From Oscillospiraceae bacterium (GTDB taxonomy: Bacteria > Bacillota > Clostridia > Oscillospirales > UBA929), in contig WRLU01000019.1 of NCBI GenBank assembly GCA_009777475.1, positions 1 to 37,320 on the forward strand: a stretch of 37,320 nucleotides of DNA, in the 5' to 3' direction. The translations under genes were made by a program, and so were the position numbers. The notes under the pieces are model-generated. The model saw only the letters and a program-made list of their open reading frames with translations. It searched no databases and was not told where the DNA came from. This document shows, in pieces, positions 25,279 through 32,349 of this stretch; the first letter of the stretch is position 1; each line of letters starts with the position of its first letter.

Positions 25279-25908
25279 TTAAGCTTTTTTTACAGAGGTT
25301 CGCACATACAGAAGACCATGTCTGGGACCGGGAACTGCCCCGCGCACCGCGATGATGCCTAAGTTTTCATCAACCTTAATAATCTCAAGATTCATTACGG
25401 TAACTTGCTCATTTCCGGTTTGACCCGGCAGCTTCTTTCCCGGAAAAACCCTGGATGGGTCAGAGGACGCCCCCATTGAACCCTGATGACGGTGAACCGG
25501 ACCGCCGCCGTGGCTTGTTGCCGTACGGCTGAACCCATGCCGTTTGATGACTCCAGCAAAACCCTTGCCCTTAGATGTTCCGGTAATATCCACTCGTTCG
25601 CCCGGCTGGAAGACCTTGGCCTCAATCGTGTCACCCACCGAATAATCGCCGTCAAGGGAAAATTCATGTAAATTTTCCAGCATGGGAAGCTCACTTTTGG
25701 CAAGATGGCCTTTTTCACCTTTGGAAAGCCTGTGTTCTTTGGTTTCGCCATAGCCTAGCTGATAAACCGGGTACCCGTCCTTCTCTTGGGTTTTGACTTG
25801 GCAGACTCTGCAAGGACCCGCCCGGATAACGGTGACGGGGACAACTCTCCCGCCCTCGTCAAATAACTGAGTCATTCCGGCTTTTGTGCCGATGATACCT
25901 TTTTTCAT
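25279..25908 (-). CDS. rplC: 50S ribosomal protein L3
   Basis: The 209-aa protein opens MKKGIIGTKAGMTQLFDEGG and contains GTSKGKGFAGVIKRHGFSR and the GSMGASSDPSRVFPGKKLPG loop near the peptidyl-transferase centre. It follows rpsJ after 78 nt. Confidence 0.99.
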   Translation of the reverse strand: MKKGIIGTKAGMTQLFDEGGRVVPVTVIRAGPCRVCQVKTQEKDGYPVYQLGYGETKEHRLSKGEKGHLAKSELPMLENLHEFSLDGDYSVGDTIEAKVFQPGERVDITGTSKGKGFAGVIKRHGFSRTATSHGGGPVHRHQGSMGASSDPSRVFPGKKLPGQTGNEQVTVMNLEIIKVDENLGIIAVRGAVPGPRHGLLYVRTSVKKA

Positions 25909-25986
25909 GTATATCCTCCTTGTTATTGGTTGACACCCATGCCGCGGGACAACCGTGCCAACATGACATTTCTGAGGCAGACTTGC

Positions 25987-26304
25987 TTACAGCTTGATTT
26001 CAATTTCCACACCAGCGGGCAATTCTAAGCCCATCAGAGATTCAACTGTTTTGGCATCAGGCTTGATAATGTCAATCAAGCGCTTGTGTGTGCGGCGTTC
26101 AAACTGTTCTCTGCTGTCCTTATATTTGTGAACAGCCCGCAGGATTGTAATAATCTCCTTTTGAGTCGGCAACGGAATGGGGCCCGATACCCTCGCGCCG
26201 TTGCGGCGAGCAGTTTCAACAATCCGTTCTGAGCTCTGGTCGATGAGCTGGTGGTCATAGGCCTTCAAACGGATACGGATTTTTTCTTTTACAGCTGCTG
26301 GCAT
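25987..26304 (-). CDS. rpsJ: 30S ribosomal protein S10
   Basis: The 105-aa protein ([40 protein letters not shown]) is the first gene of the superoperon. GGAGG lies before the ATG at 26304. It also serves as NusE in antitermination. Tuf, fusA and rpsL are not immediately upstream; the feo locus is there instead. Confidence 0.98.
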   Translation of the reverse strand: MPAAVKEKIRIRLKAYDHQLIDQSSERIVETARRNGARVSGPIPLPTQKEIITILRAVHKYKDSREQFERRTHKRLIDIIKPDAKTVESLMGLELPAGVEIEIKL

Positions 26305-26550
26305 AGGAATTTCCTCCTTTTAGTTAGGGGCCGCGGATTAACTCGATTGCTTTTATATACCCTGCCGGGTGTGTCACGGCTCCCCTTAAATAAAGCCGGA
26401 ACATTTCCGGCAAAAGCAACCAGAGAACACCCCCGGTCCGCCCGTTCCCCGGACATACTCCGCCGAAGTGACCAGCTACCCACACACAGTGTGATCACTG
26501 CAATCTACGGCATCATCGCAATGGGCAAAACGCCCGATACACAAACACGC
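26305..26550 (-). other. ~245-nt leader of the S10 operon, no gene
   Basis: Between the promoter and rpsJ the minus-strand RNA would be GC-rich and folded. It contains GCCGGAA-ATG-TTCCGGC (26395-26411) and GTCCG/CGGAC (26436-26454) among other stems. A leader this long suggests attenuation or r-protein feedback, but no known motif was recognised. A 69-codon open frame here shows no ribosome-binding logic and is treated as chance. Confidence 0.55.
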
Positions 26551-26556
26551 CACGTC

Positions 26557-26585
26557 ATCGTATAACATCTAAAACTGTTTGTCAA
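26557..26585 (-). promoter_or_regulatory. Promoter of the S10-spc-alpha superoperon
   Basis: On the minus strand TTGACA (26580-26585) is followed after 17 bp by TACGAT (26557-26562). AT-rich DNA with A tracts just upstream (26590-26625) may act as an UP element. It is the only good promoter found ahead of rpsJ. Confidence 0.75.
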
Positions 26586-26759
26586 GTACTTTTTGAAAAA
26601 ATTTTTAAAAAAGTTTCGCCCCCCGATTGAAACCCCAGCTGTCCCACTTAGCGAGGACTGCTGGTTGGCGCGTTATTCGTTGTTTTTTTATCCATGCGTC
26701 TCAAGTGCCGCCGCACCCTTTCTGAAAAATTTCAGGGGATTTCAGGGATGTTTTTTATG

Positions 26760-26790
26760 TTGACAAACGAGTTAGGCTATGCTAACCTAT
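26760..26790 (+). promoter_or_regulatory. feoA1 promoter region with DtxR/IdeR-like iron box
   Basis: TTGACA at 26760-26765 is a -35. The palindrome TTAGGCTATGCTAACCTAT (26772-26790) covers the -10 position and matches the DtxR/IdeR consensus TWAGGTTAGSCTAACCTWA at 16 of 19 positions. A metal-loaded repressor bound here would block the promoter when iron is sufficient. The -10 itself is poorly defined (TAACCT at 17 bp). Confidence 0.75.
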
Positions 26791-26843
26791 AGGCATTGAC
26801 CATCTCCTATCCGCAAATCTTATTATATGGGGAGGGCGATACT

Positions 26844-27053
26844 ATGCCTTTAACAATGGCCAAGGCGGGAGAGCAAAATTCCATAAAAAAAATAGGCGGA
26901 AGAGCCGAGGTAAGGCAGCACCTTGAAGCCTTGGGATTTGTCATCGGCACACCGATCACAATAGTTGCCGCAGTCGCAGGCAACGTGATCGTCAACATCA
27001 AGGAGTCCCGCGTTGCCATTAGCAGGGAAATGGCCGCCAAGATTATGGTATAG
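26844..27053 (+). CDS. feoA: FeoA-family protein (first copy)
   Basis: The 69-aa SH3-like protein (ALGFVIGTPITIVAAVAGNV, then NIKESRVAISREMAAKIMV) fits FeoA, a small cytoplasmic partner of FeoB. The open frame begins at a TTG at 26796 in the promoter region; GGGGAGGG (26829-26835) points to the ATG at 26844. It is 27 nt before a second feoA. It is a less typical FeoA than the second copy but clearly the same fold. Confidence 0.88.
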   Translation: MPLTMAKAGEQNSIKKIGGRAEVRQHLEALGFVIGTPITIVAAVAGNVIVNIKESRVAISREMAAKIMV

Positions 27054-27080
27054 CTTGCTATCGGATAGGAGTTGATGTAT

Positions 27081-27302
27081 ATGCAAACACTAAAAACCGT
27101 AAGGCCGGGCGAAATCACCCATGTTGTGAAGGTACACGGCGACAGTGCGGTCAAGCGCAGAATTATGCAGATGGGTATCACAAAGGGTACAAAGATTTCT
27201 GTCCGCAAGGTGGCACCGTTAGGCGACCCGATAGAGATAACAGTAAGAGGCTGCGAGCTTGCCCTGAGGAAAGACGATGCCCAAATAATTGAGGTTGAGT
27301 AA
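27081..27302 (+). CDS. feoA: FeoA-family protein (second copy)
   Basis: The 73-aa protein has the FeoA pattern RRIMQMGITKGTKISVRKVA and the C-terminal GDPIEITVRGCELALRKDDA. AGGAG (27067-27071) suits ATG 27081 better than ATG 27075 or TTG 27072. Together with the first copy it precedes feoB; tandem feoA genes are common in Clostridia. Confidence 0.92.
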   Translation: MQTLKTVRPGEITHVVKVHGDSAVKRRIMQMGITKGTKISVRKVAPLGDPIEITVRGCELALRKDDAQIIEVE

Positions 27303-27334
27303 GCAAACGGCGGAAAGCTGCGCGTTTCCTGTAT

Positions 27335-27388
27335 TAGGCCTCCTTAGTTATCCCCTCACACTTTAATTTCTGAGGAAGCCTATTTTGT
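27335..27388 (+). terminator. Imperfect stem-loop after feoA2, weak terminator or attenuator
   Basis: Arms at 27335-27347 and 27370-27382 pair over 13 positions with one mismatch and one G-U, followed by ATTTTG. It lies between feoA2 and the second iron box, so feoB may be partly independent. Confidence 0.4.
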
Positions 27389-27398
27389 GACCCATCAA

Positions 27399-27414
27399 GT
27401 TAGTCTATTCTAAC
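27399..27414 (+). promoter_or_regulatory. Second iron-box-like palindrome, upstream of feoB
   Basis: GTTAGTCTATTCTAAC shares the pattern GTTAG-N-CTAT-N-CTAAC with the box before feoA1 (26771-26786). It lies 20 bp before the feoB start. The repeat of one sequence in front of both parts of the feo locus argues that it is an operator. No strong -35/-10 pair accompanies it. Confidence 0.65.
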
Positions 27415-27434
27415 TAAAGAAGGAGAGGATGAGA

Positions 27435-29576
27435 ATGGCTGTTAAAATCGCCCTGGCAGGGAATCCAAACAGCGGCAAAACAACGCTTTTTAACGCCCTG
27501 ACAGGATCTAACCAGTCTGTGGGAAACTGGCCGGGTGTTACTGTTGAAAAAAAAGAGGGCAAGCTGAAGGGTCATAGGAATGTTACAGTCATAGACCTTC
27601 CCGGAATCTATTCCCTGTCACCCTACACCCTAGAGGAAATTGTTTCTAGGAATTTTTTGATTGACGAATACCCCGATGCCATTCTTAACATCATTGACGG
27701 CACAAATTTGGAGAGAAATCTCTTTTTAACAACCCAGCTCGCCGAGCTTGGTATCCCCATTGTTTTAGCCGTAAATATGATTGATTTAGTTCAAAAGAGC
27801 GGTGATGAAATTGATGCTTCACGACTGTCCGGAGAAATAGGCTGCCCTGTAGTCGCAATTTCCGCCCGTAAGGGCTTGGGTATTTCGGAGGCCGCGGAGG
27901 CGGCGGTTAATGCCGCACGCGGCACAAAAGCCCTGCCGCGTCACAGTTTTTCCGAGAGCGTAGAACACACCCTGGCGCATATAGAAAGGACCGCGTTACA
28001 TAACCTTCCGCAGAAGCAGCGGCGTTTTTTCGCGATCAAGCTGCTTGAAGGGGATAGTAAAATTATTGAGAAATTAGAGCTTTCCTCCGGTCAGATTTCC
28101 CGCATAGAAGAGGCAGTTAATGACCTGGAGGCCAAGCTGGAGGACGATGGCGAGAGCATTGTCACCGCAGAGAGGTATGCATACATTGAATCAATAATTA
28201 AAGACTGTGTAAAAATCAAAAACAGAGGGAAAATATCTCTTTCAGATAAAATTGACAGGGTGGTTACAAACCGCTGGCTTGCGTTGCCAATATTCGCTGC
28301 TGTTATGTTTGCGGTCTACTTCATTTCGGTAACGGCCGCGGGCAATCTGGCGGCCGTGTGGGTGGAAGGCGTGTGGATTCCGGAGGCAATCCTTATGTTG
28401 GACGGCGCGCTTGAATCGGCAAACTGCGCCGGGTGGCTCCAAGGCTTGATTACAGACGGCATTGCCGCCGGCGTGGGATCGGTGCTCTCTTTTGTGCCTC
28501 AATTGCTGGTTTTGTTTTTTTTCCTGGCGTTTTTAGAGGCCTGCGGCTATATGGCTCGTATCGCGTTTATTATGGACAGGATTTTCCGCCGCTTCGGACT
28601 GTCAGGCAAATCATTTATACCTATCTTAATAGGGACCGGGTGTGCTGTCCCTGGCATTATGGCGTCCCGGACTATTGAATGCAGCTGCGACCGCAAAATG
28701 ACAGTTATAACAACCCCATTTATACCCTGTGCCGCAAAGCTGCCTGTTATCGCCGTGATTGCGGGTGCATTATTCGGTGGAGCAGCCTGGGTGGCCCCCA
28801 GTGCTTACTTCACAGGCATGGCGGCAATTGTTTGTTCGGGACTGATTTTGAAAAAAACAAGGCTGTTTGCCGGGGATGCCTCGCCCTTTGTCATGGAGCT
28901 GCCGGCGTACCGGCTGCCGTTACCCGGCATTGTTCTGCGCAGTATGTGGGAACGCACCTGGTCCTTCATTAAAAAAGCGGGAACAGTTATCCTTCTGGCA
29001 TCGGCGTTAATATGGCTTGCAGCCAGCTTTGGCTGGAACGGCGGCGGCTTCGGCATGTCTGATATGAACAACAGCCTCCTGGCGGGAATCGGCAGATTTG
29101 CCGCCCCGCTGTTCGCACCGTTGGGCTGGGGGGACTGGCAATCGGCTGTTGCGGCGTTTACCGGCTTAATCGCTAAGGAAAATATTGTGGGAACCTTCGG
29201 TATACTGTTTGGATTTGCCGGGGCCGACGAAGGCGGAAATAAATCATGGGGTATTTTGGCAAGCCACTTCACCGCGCTAGGCGGATATTCCTTCTTGATT
29301 TTCAATCTGCTTTGCGTCCCCTGCGTTGCCGCTGTCGGTGCCATCAGGCGTGAAATGAACAGTGCCAAATGGTTCTGGTTTGCCATTGGCTATCAATGTG
29401 CATTTGCCTACGCCGCGTCCCTCTGTGTTTACCAGCTTGGCATGCTCTTTTCAGGTAATTTCGGTGCCGGCACCGTTGCGGCAGTTATATTGCTCGGACT
29501 ATTTCTTCGCCTGCTGACAAAAAAACCGGATTCCAGGGACAAGATTGCGCTTGACAAGGCACCAGGCAGGCTGTAA
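27435..29576 (+). CDS. feoB: Ferrous iron transport GTPase/permease FeoB
   Basis: The 713-aa protein has an N-terminal G domain: G1 GNPNSGKT (9-16), the G2 region around GVTVEKKEG, G3 DLPG (54-57) and G4 NMID (114-117). A helical GDI-like region follows, then a C-terminal membrane domain from about residue 275 with the FeoB gate motifs (GTGCAVPGIMASRTIE; TPFIPCAAKLPV). It imports Fe2+ across the cytoplasmic membrane. ATG 27429 and 27435 are both in frame; AGGAG at 27421-27425 spaces better with 27435. No FeoC or C-terminal Cys cluster is seen. Expression is probably iron-repressed through the two palindromes. Confidence 0.97.
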   Translation: MAVKIALAGNPNSGKTTLFNALTGSNQSVGNWPGVTVEKKEGKLKGHRNVTVIDLPGIYSLSPYTLEEIVSRNFLIDEYPDAILNIIDGTNLERNLFLTTQLAELGIPIVLAVNMIDLVQKSGDEIDASRLSGEIGCPVVAISARKGLGISEAAEAAVNAARGTKALPRHSFSESVEHTLAHIERTALHNLPQKQRRFFAIKLLEGDSKIIEKLELSSGQISRIEEAVNDLEAKLEDDGESIVTAERYAYIESIIKDCVKIKNRGKISLSDKIDRVVTNRWLALPIFAAVMFAVYFISVTAAGNLAAVWVEGVWIPEAILMLDGALESANCAGWLQGLITDGIAAGVGSVLSFVPQLLVLFFFLAFLEACGYMARIAFIMDRIFRRFGLSGKSFIPILIGTGCAVPGIMASRTIECSCDRKMTVITTPFIPCAAKLPVIAVIAGALFGGAAWVAPSAYFTGMAAIVCSGLILKKTRLFAGDASPFVMELPAYRLPLPGIVLRSMWERTWSFIKKAGTVILLASALIWLAASFGWNGGGFGMSDMNNSLLAGIGRFAAPLFAPLGWGDWQSAVAAFTGLIAKENIVGTFGILFGFAGADEGGNKSWGILASHFTALGGYSFLIFNLLCVPCVAAVGAIRREMNSAKWFWFAIGYQCAFAYAASLCVYQLGMLFSGNFGAGTVAAVILLGLFLRLLTKKPDSRDKIALDKAPGRL

Positions 29577-29663
29577 AATGAATGCAGCAGTAAGAATTCC
29601 CATGTGTGAGGCCTGCCATAGCGGGGCAATATGAAATAAAAATGGAAGGGGAGGACATGCATT

Positions 29664-31976
29664 ATGCAAGTCAAAAAAACAGCAAGGCGCCTGGCTGCAC
29701 TGGCAGCTGCCCTTGCTATAGCCGTTACAGCTGTGTCACCTGGTATCGCAATGAGCAAAAATGACGAGGACAACATCAAGATCGGGGACAGCGTCAAAAA
29801 GAAAGAGATTGAACAGGAGATTGAAAAAGCAGCCGCGCCAACGAATTTCAGGATCACCGGATACCAGCGCGAGGGCAATGGGAATGTAGGCTTCTATTTC
29901 GCCTTCAACGGCACCATCCCGCAAAGCGGGGAGCTTAGAATGCAGATTAGTGAAGCAAGAGACTTTGCAAATCCTCACCCTACTAATTATACAGCTGGAA
30001 ATGAATTATACCGTTCCTATTCGAGCTATATCCCCGGAAGCGTTTATTATGCCAGGCTGCAGATATATGACCCAAACAAACCATCTGAAAACAATGCCCG
30101 ATACAGCGAATACTCCAATGTAATCTCATTCACTGTACCTGCCATGGAGATGTCAGCACTGAGCGCAACAGTGAAGCAGAGGGAAATCCGGCTGTATTTT
30201 GGTGCTGAAAATGCCACGGGGTTCCAGATATGGCGCGTGGGCGGCCTGCAGAAAAATTACCAGAGACTTGCAAGCACAACGGAGGATACTTTTTTAGACA
30301 CAGGGCTGAGAGCCAACACCAAATACACGTACCGGATCAGGCCGTATTATTTTAACACCAGAACAAAGAAAATTATCTACGGAGGATATACGCTCAAGGA
30401 ATATGTGACCAACGGCAGCTCCCTGAATCTGAAGTATGATATTTCCGATGGGAAATACGTCACCCTCTCCTGGGAAAAGGTTAACGGTGCCAAGGAATAT
30501 AAAATCTACAGAACCAACGCCTCCTCGGTATACGACACAGTGAAGAACGGTGAATACAACGGCTATACAAACTATGAGCTTATCAGCACAGTCAAAAATG
30601 CAAATACGCTGCAATTTACAGATAAAGCAGTCAGGCTGAATACCTCCTACACCTACAAGCTTGAGGCAATTACCTCCTATGTTAAAAACCAGGGAAATGT
30701 TTCTGAATCGGTAACCGCCAATACGGCATTTAGGAATATTATATTTATGAATAGCTTCCAAATGTCAAACGGTACTCAGTTTGTAAAATGGCACAGGGTG
30801 GCCGGGGTGCAGGGGTATATCATTGAAAAATTGAATGCGGTCGGTGAATGGGTTCAGTTCAGAAAATTAGGCAGCAACAGCTCCTCAGTTACACTTCCGG
30901 CTGCAAAGCTGGGTCAAACGGATTCTTACAGAATTGCGGCATATACAGATAACTCCCGCAGCTCACCTACTACTGTTCCTGTAATCAGCCGGCTTGGAGT
31001 TGTCCAGAGCGTGAGTGCCTCGCCATCCTCACAGGGGATCAGGGTGACCTGGAGTTCAGTGCCAGGTGCGCATTACTACAAGGTGTACCGGACGATAAGC
31101 AATACTATATACGACTACAATGCAGACGCCGGGTATTATATAAACACCGTTGGAACAGGCAGCAGTGTATACCAATATGCCAACGTAACAAAACAAGGTA
31201 ACGGATATTACGATGTTCCGTGGCAGGACCGCACCGATCGGTTTACAACAACCTCGGTAAATGACAATTATTATCCCACTGGCCAGGATGATTATGTGGG
31301 GCCAAGGCCAGGGCAGACCTACTATTATTATGTTATGGCATATGCCCAGGACAATGAGGGAAATCAGCTTGCAAGGAGCTTAGGCTCCCGGCAGATTGCC
31401 GTTGCTGTATATTCTTCGGTGACTCGTCCAGGCACCCCGGGTCTGCGTACTGCCAAAGGCAAAACAGCGGGGCAGGCTGTTGTCAGCATCCCTTCTGCCG
31501 CGGGCAATGCCGCCGGATATAAGCTTTACCGTTCCCAAAGTCAAAACAGCGGCTGGGAGTTCCTTGCATCCATTGAACAGCGTTCCTTCACCGACACTGG
31601 GCTGGAGCCTGGCAAGTCATACTATTACAGGGCACGTTCTTACAGAGCCGGCGAATTAGGCGGCGATGTGGATTCAGCATATTCCGCAACGGTGAAATAT
31701 ACCGAGCCGAAGCAGAAGCTTGCCAATCCCTCAAAGTTAAAAGTCAAAGGGCGTAAGGTGACTTGGAAAAACGTTAAGAACAACAGCGGATATACTCTAA
31801 AAGTTACCCGCGGCAAAAAGACCGTGTATAAGCGCAAGCCAAAGAAGAACGCCAAGAGCTTAACTATACCGAAAAAAGCCCTCAAAAAGGGTTCAAAGCA
31901 CACCGTCACCCTTACCGCAACGGGCAAGGGCGGGTATAAAAGTTCCAAGGCTTCAAAAAAGAAATTCAAGGCCTGA
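29664..31976 (+). CDS. Large secreted protein with repeated fibronectin type III domains and basic C-terminal module
   Basis: The 770-aa product has a signal peptide (about residues 1-30, MQVKKTARRLAALAAALAIA) and then several FN3-like units. They are recognised by repeats such as TKYTYRIRPYYF, SWEKVNGAKEYKIYRT, TSYTYKLEAITSY, WSSVPGAHYYKVYRT and GKSYYYRARSYRAG. The last ~85 residues are Lys-rich: VTWKNVKNNSGYTLKVTRGK, ending TLTATGKGGYKSSKASKKKF. No LPXTG or SLH motif is seen. GGGGAGG lies 9 nt before the ATG. It follows feoB after 87 nt and ends at a strong terminator. Likely surface or matrix protein; ligand unknown. Confidence 0.82.
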   Translation: MQVKKTARRLAALAAALAIAVTAVSPGIAMSKNDEDNIKIGDSVKKKEIEQEIEKAAAPTNFRITGYQREGNGNVGFYFAFNGTIPQSGELRMQISEARDFANPHPTNYTAGNELYRSYSSYIPGSVYYARLQIYDPNKPSENNARYSEYSNVISFTVPAMEMSALSATVKQREIRLYFGAENATGFQIWRVGGLQKNYQRLASTTEDTFLDTGLRANTKYTYRIRPYYFNTRTKKIIYGGYTLKEYVTNGSSLNLKYDISDGKYVTLSWEKVNGAKEYKIYRTNASSVYDTVKNGEYNGYTNYELISTVKNANTLQFTDKAVRLNTSYTYKLEAITSYVKNQGNVSESVTANTAFRNIIFMNSFQMSNGTQFVKWHRVAGVQGYIIEKLNAVGEWVQFRKLGSNSSSVTLPAAKLGQTDSYRIAAYTDNSRSSPTTVPVISRLGVVQSVSASPSSQGIRVTWSSVPGAHYYKVYRTISNTIYDYNADAGYYINTVGTGSSVYQYANVTKQGNGYYDVPWQDRTDRFTTTSVNDNYYPTGQDDYVGPRPGQTYYYYVMAYAQDNEGNQLARSLGSRQIAVAVYSSVTRPGTPGLRTAKGKTAGQAVVSIPSAAGNAAGYKLYRSQSQNSGWEFLASIEQRSFTDTGLEPGKSYYYRARSYRAGELGGDVDSAYSATVKYTEPKQKLANPSKLKVKGRKVTWKNVKNNSGYTLKVTRGKKTVYKRKPKKNAKSLTIPKKALKKGSKHTVTLTATGKGGYKSSKASKKKFKA

Positions 31977-31985
31977 CAGGCCATC

Positions 31986-32031
31986 TAAAAAAGTGCGCCC
32001 GCCGGAAAAGCTCCGGTGGGCGCACCTTTTT
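31986..32031. terminator. Strong bidirectional terminator after the FN3 protein gene
   Basis: A 14-bp stem (31993-32006 with 32012-32025, one G-U) has six A residues on its left and five T residues on its right, so it can work on both strands. On the minus strand it would end any transcript from the promoter at 32149-32177. Confidence 0.92.
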
Positions 32032-32115
32032 GCAGGGGCTGCGAAACGCTAATGCAGTACAAATAAAATCAGCAACGGAGGAACAGGCTGTGAACCCTTG
32101 CATAGGCATAATTAT

Positions 32116-32141
32116 GTCCCAAAAGGTACACCTTTTGGGAC
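32116..32141. repeat. Inverted-repeat site 1 (26-bp dyad, core AC) of a putative invertible segment
   Basis: GTCCCAAAAGGT (32116-32127), core AC, then ACCTTTTGGGAC (32130-32141): a perfect dyad apart from the 2-bp core. Its central 20 bp are the exact reverse complement of the centre of site 2. Confidence 0.85.
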
Positions 32142-32148
32142 TTTCTCA

Positions 32149-32177
32149 AGTTTAGCATGGTAGAGCCTATGTGTCAA
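32149..32177 (-). promoter_or_regulatory. Sigma-A promoter inside the inverted-repeat-flanked segment, pointing left
   Basis: On the minus strand TTGACA (32172-32177) and TAAACT (32149-32154) are 17 bp apart. Transcription would start near 32142, exactly at the edge of site 1, and run into the bidirectional terminator ~110 nt further on. No gene lies on that path. Confidence 0.7.
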
Positions 32178-32279
32178 GGGTTTTTCGACATTTTTCAAAA
32201 ATATTTTCCAAGGTGTGATTTTGTTGCTGAAAATACTTAAAAACTTAGGTTTTGATAACTTTTCGCCACAACATAGACA

Positions 32280-32309
32280 CCGTTCCAAAAGGTGTACCTT
32301 TTGGAACGG
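32280..32309. repeat. Inverted-repeat site 2 (26- to 30-bp dyad, core GT) of a putative invertible segment
   Basis: CCGTTCCAAAAGGT (32280-32293), core GT, then ACCTTTTGGAACGG (32296-32309). The 26-bp part at 32282-32307 matches site 1 in reverse complement at 24 of 26 positions. It ends 40 bp before the ATG of the surface-protein gene. Confidence 0.85.
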
Positions 32310-32349
32310 ACTAAAAACTGTAACTAAATAATGAAAGAGGTTTTGCAGA

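Noticed and set aside
26289..26498. 69-codon minus-strand frame in the S10 leader
   Set aside because: No ribosome binding site, no recognisable motif, and it runs through the rpsJ ribosome binding site and start; treated as chance.
32040..32340. MITE or transposon bounded by the two dyads
   Set aside because: No target-site duplication flanks the pair, the dyads do not recur in the window, and a promoter sits between them; inversion or regulation explains it better.
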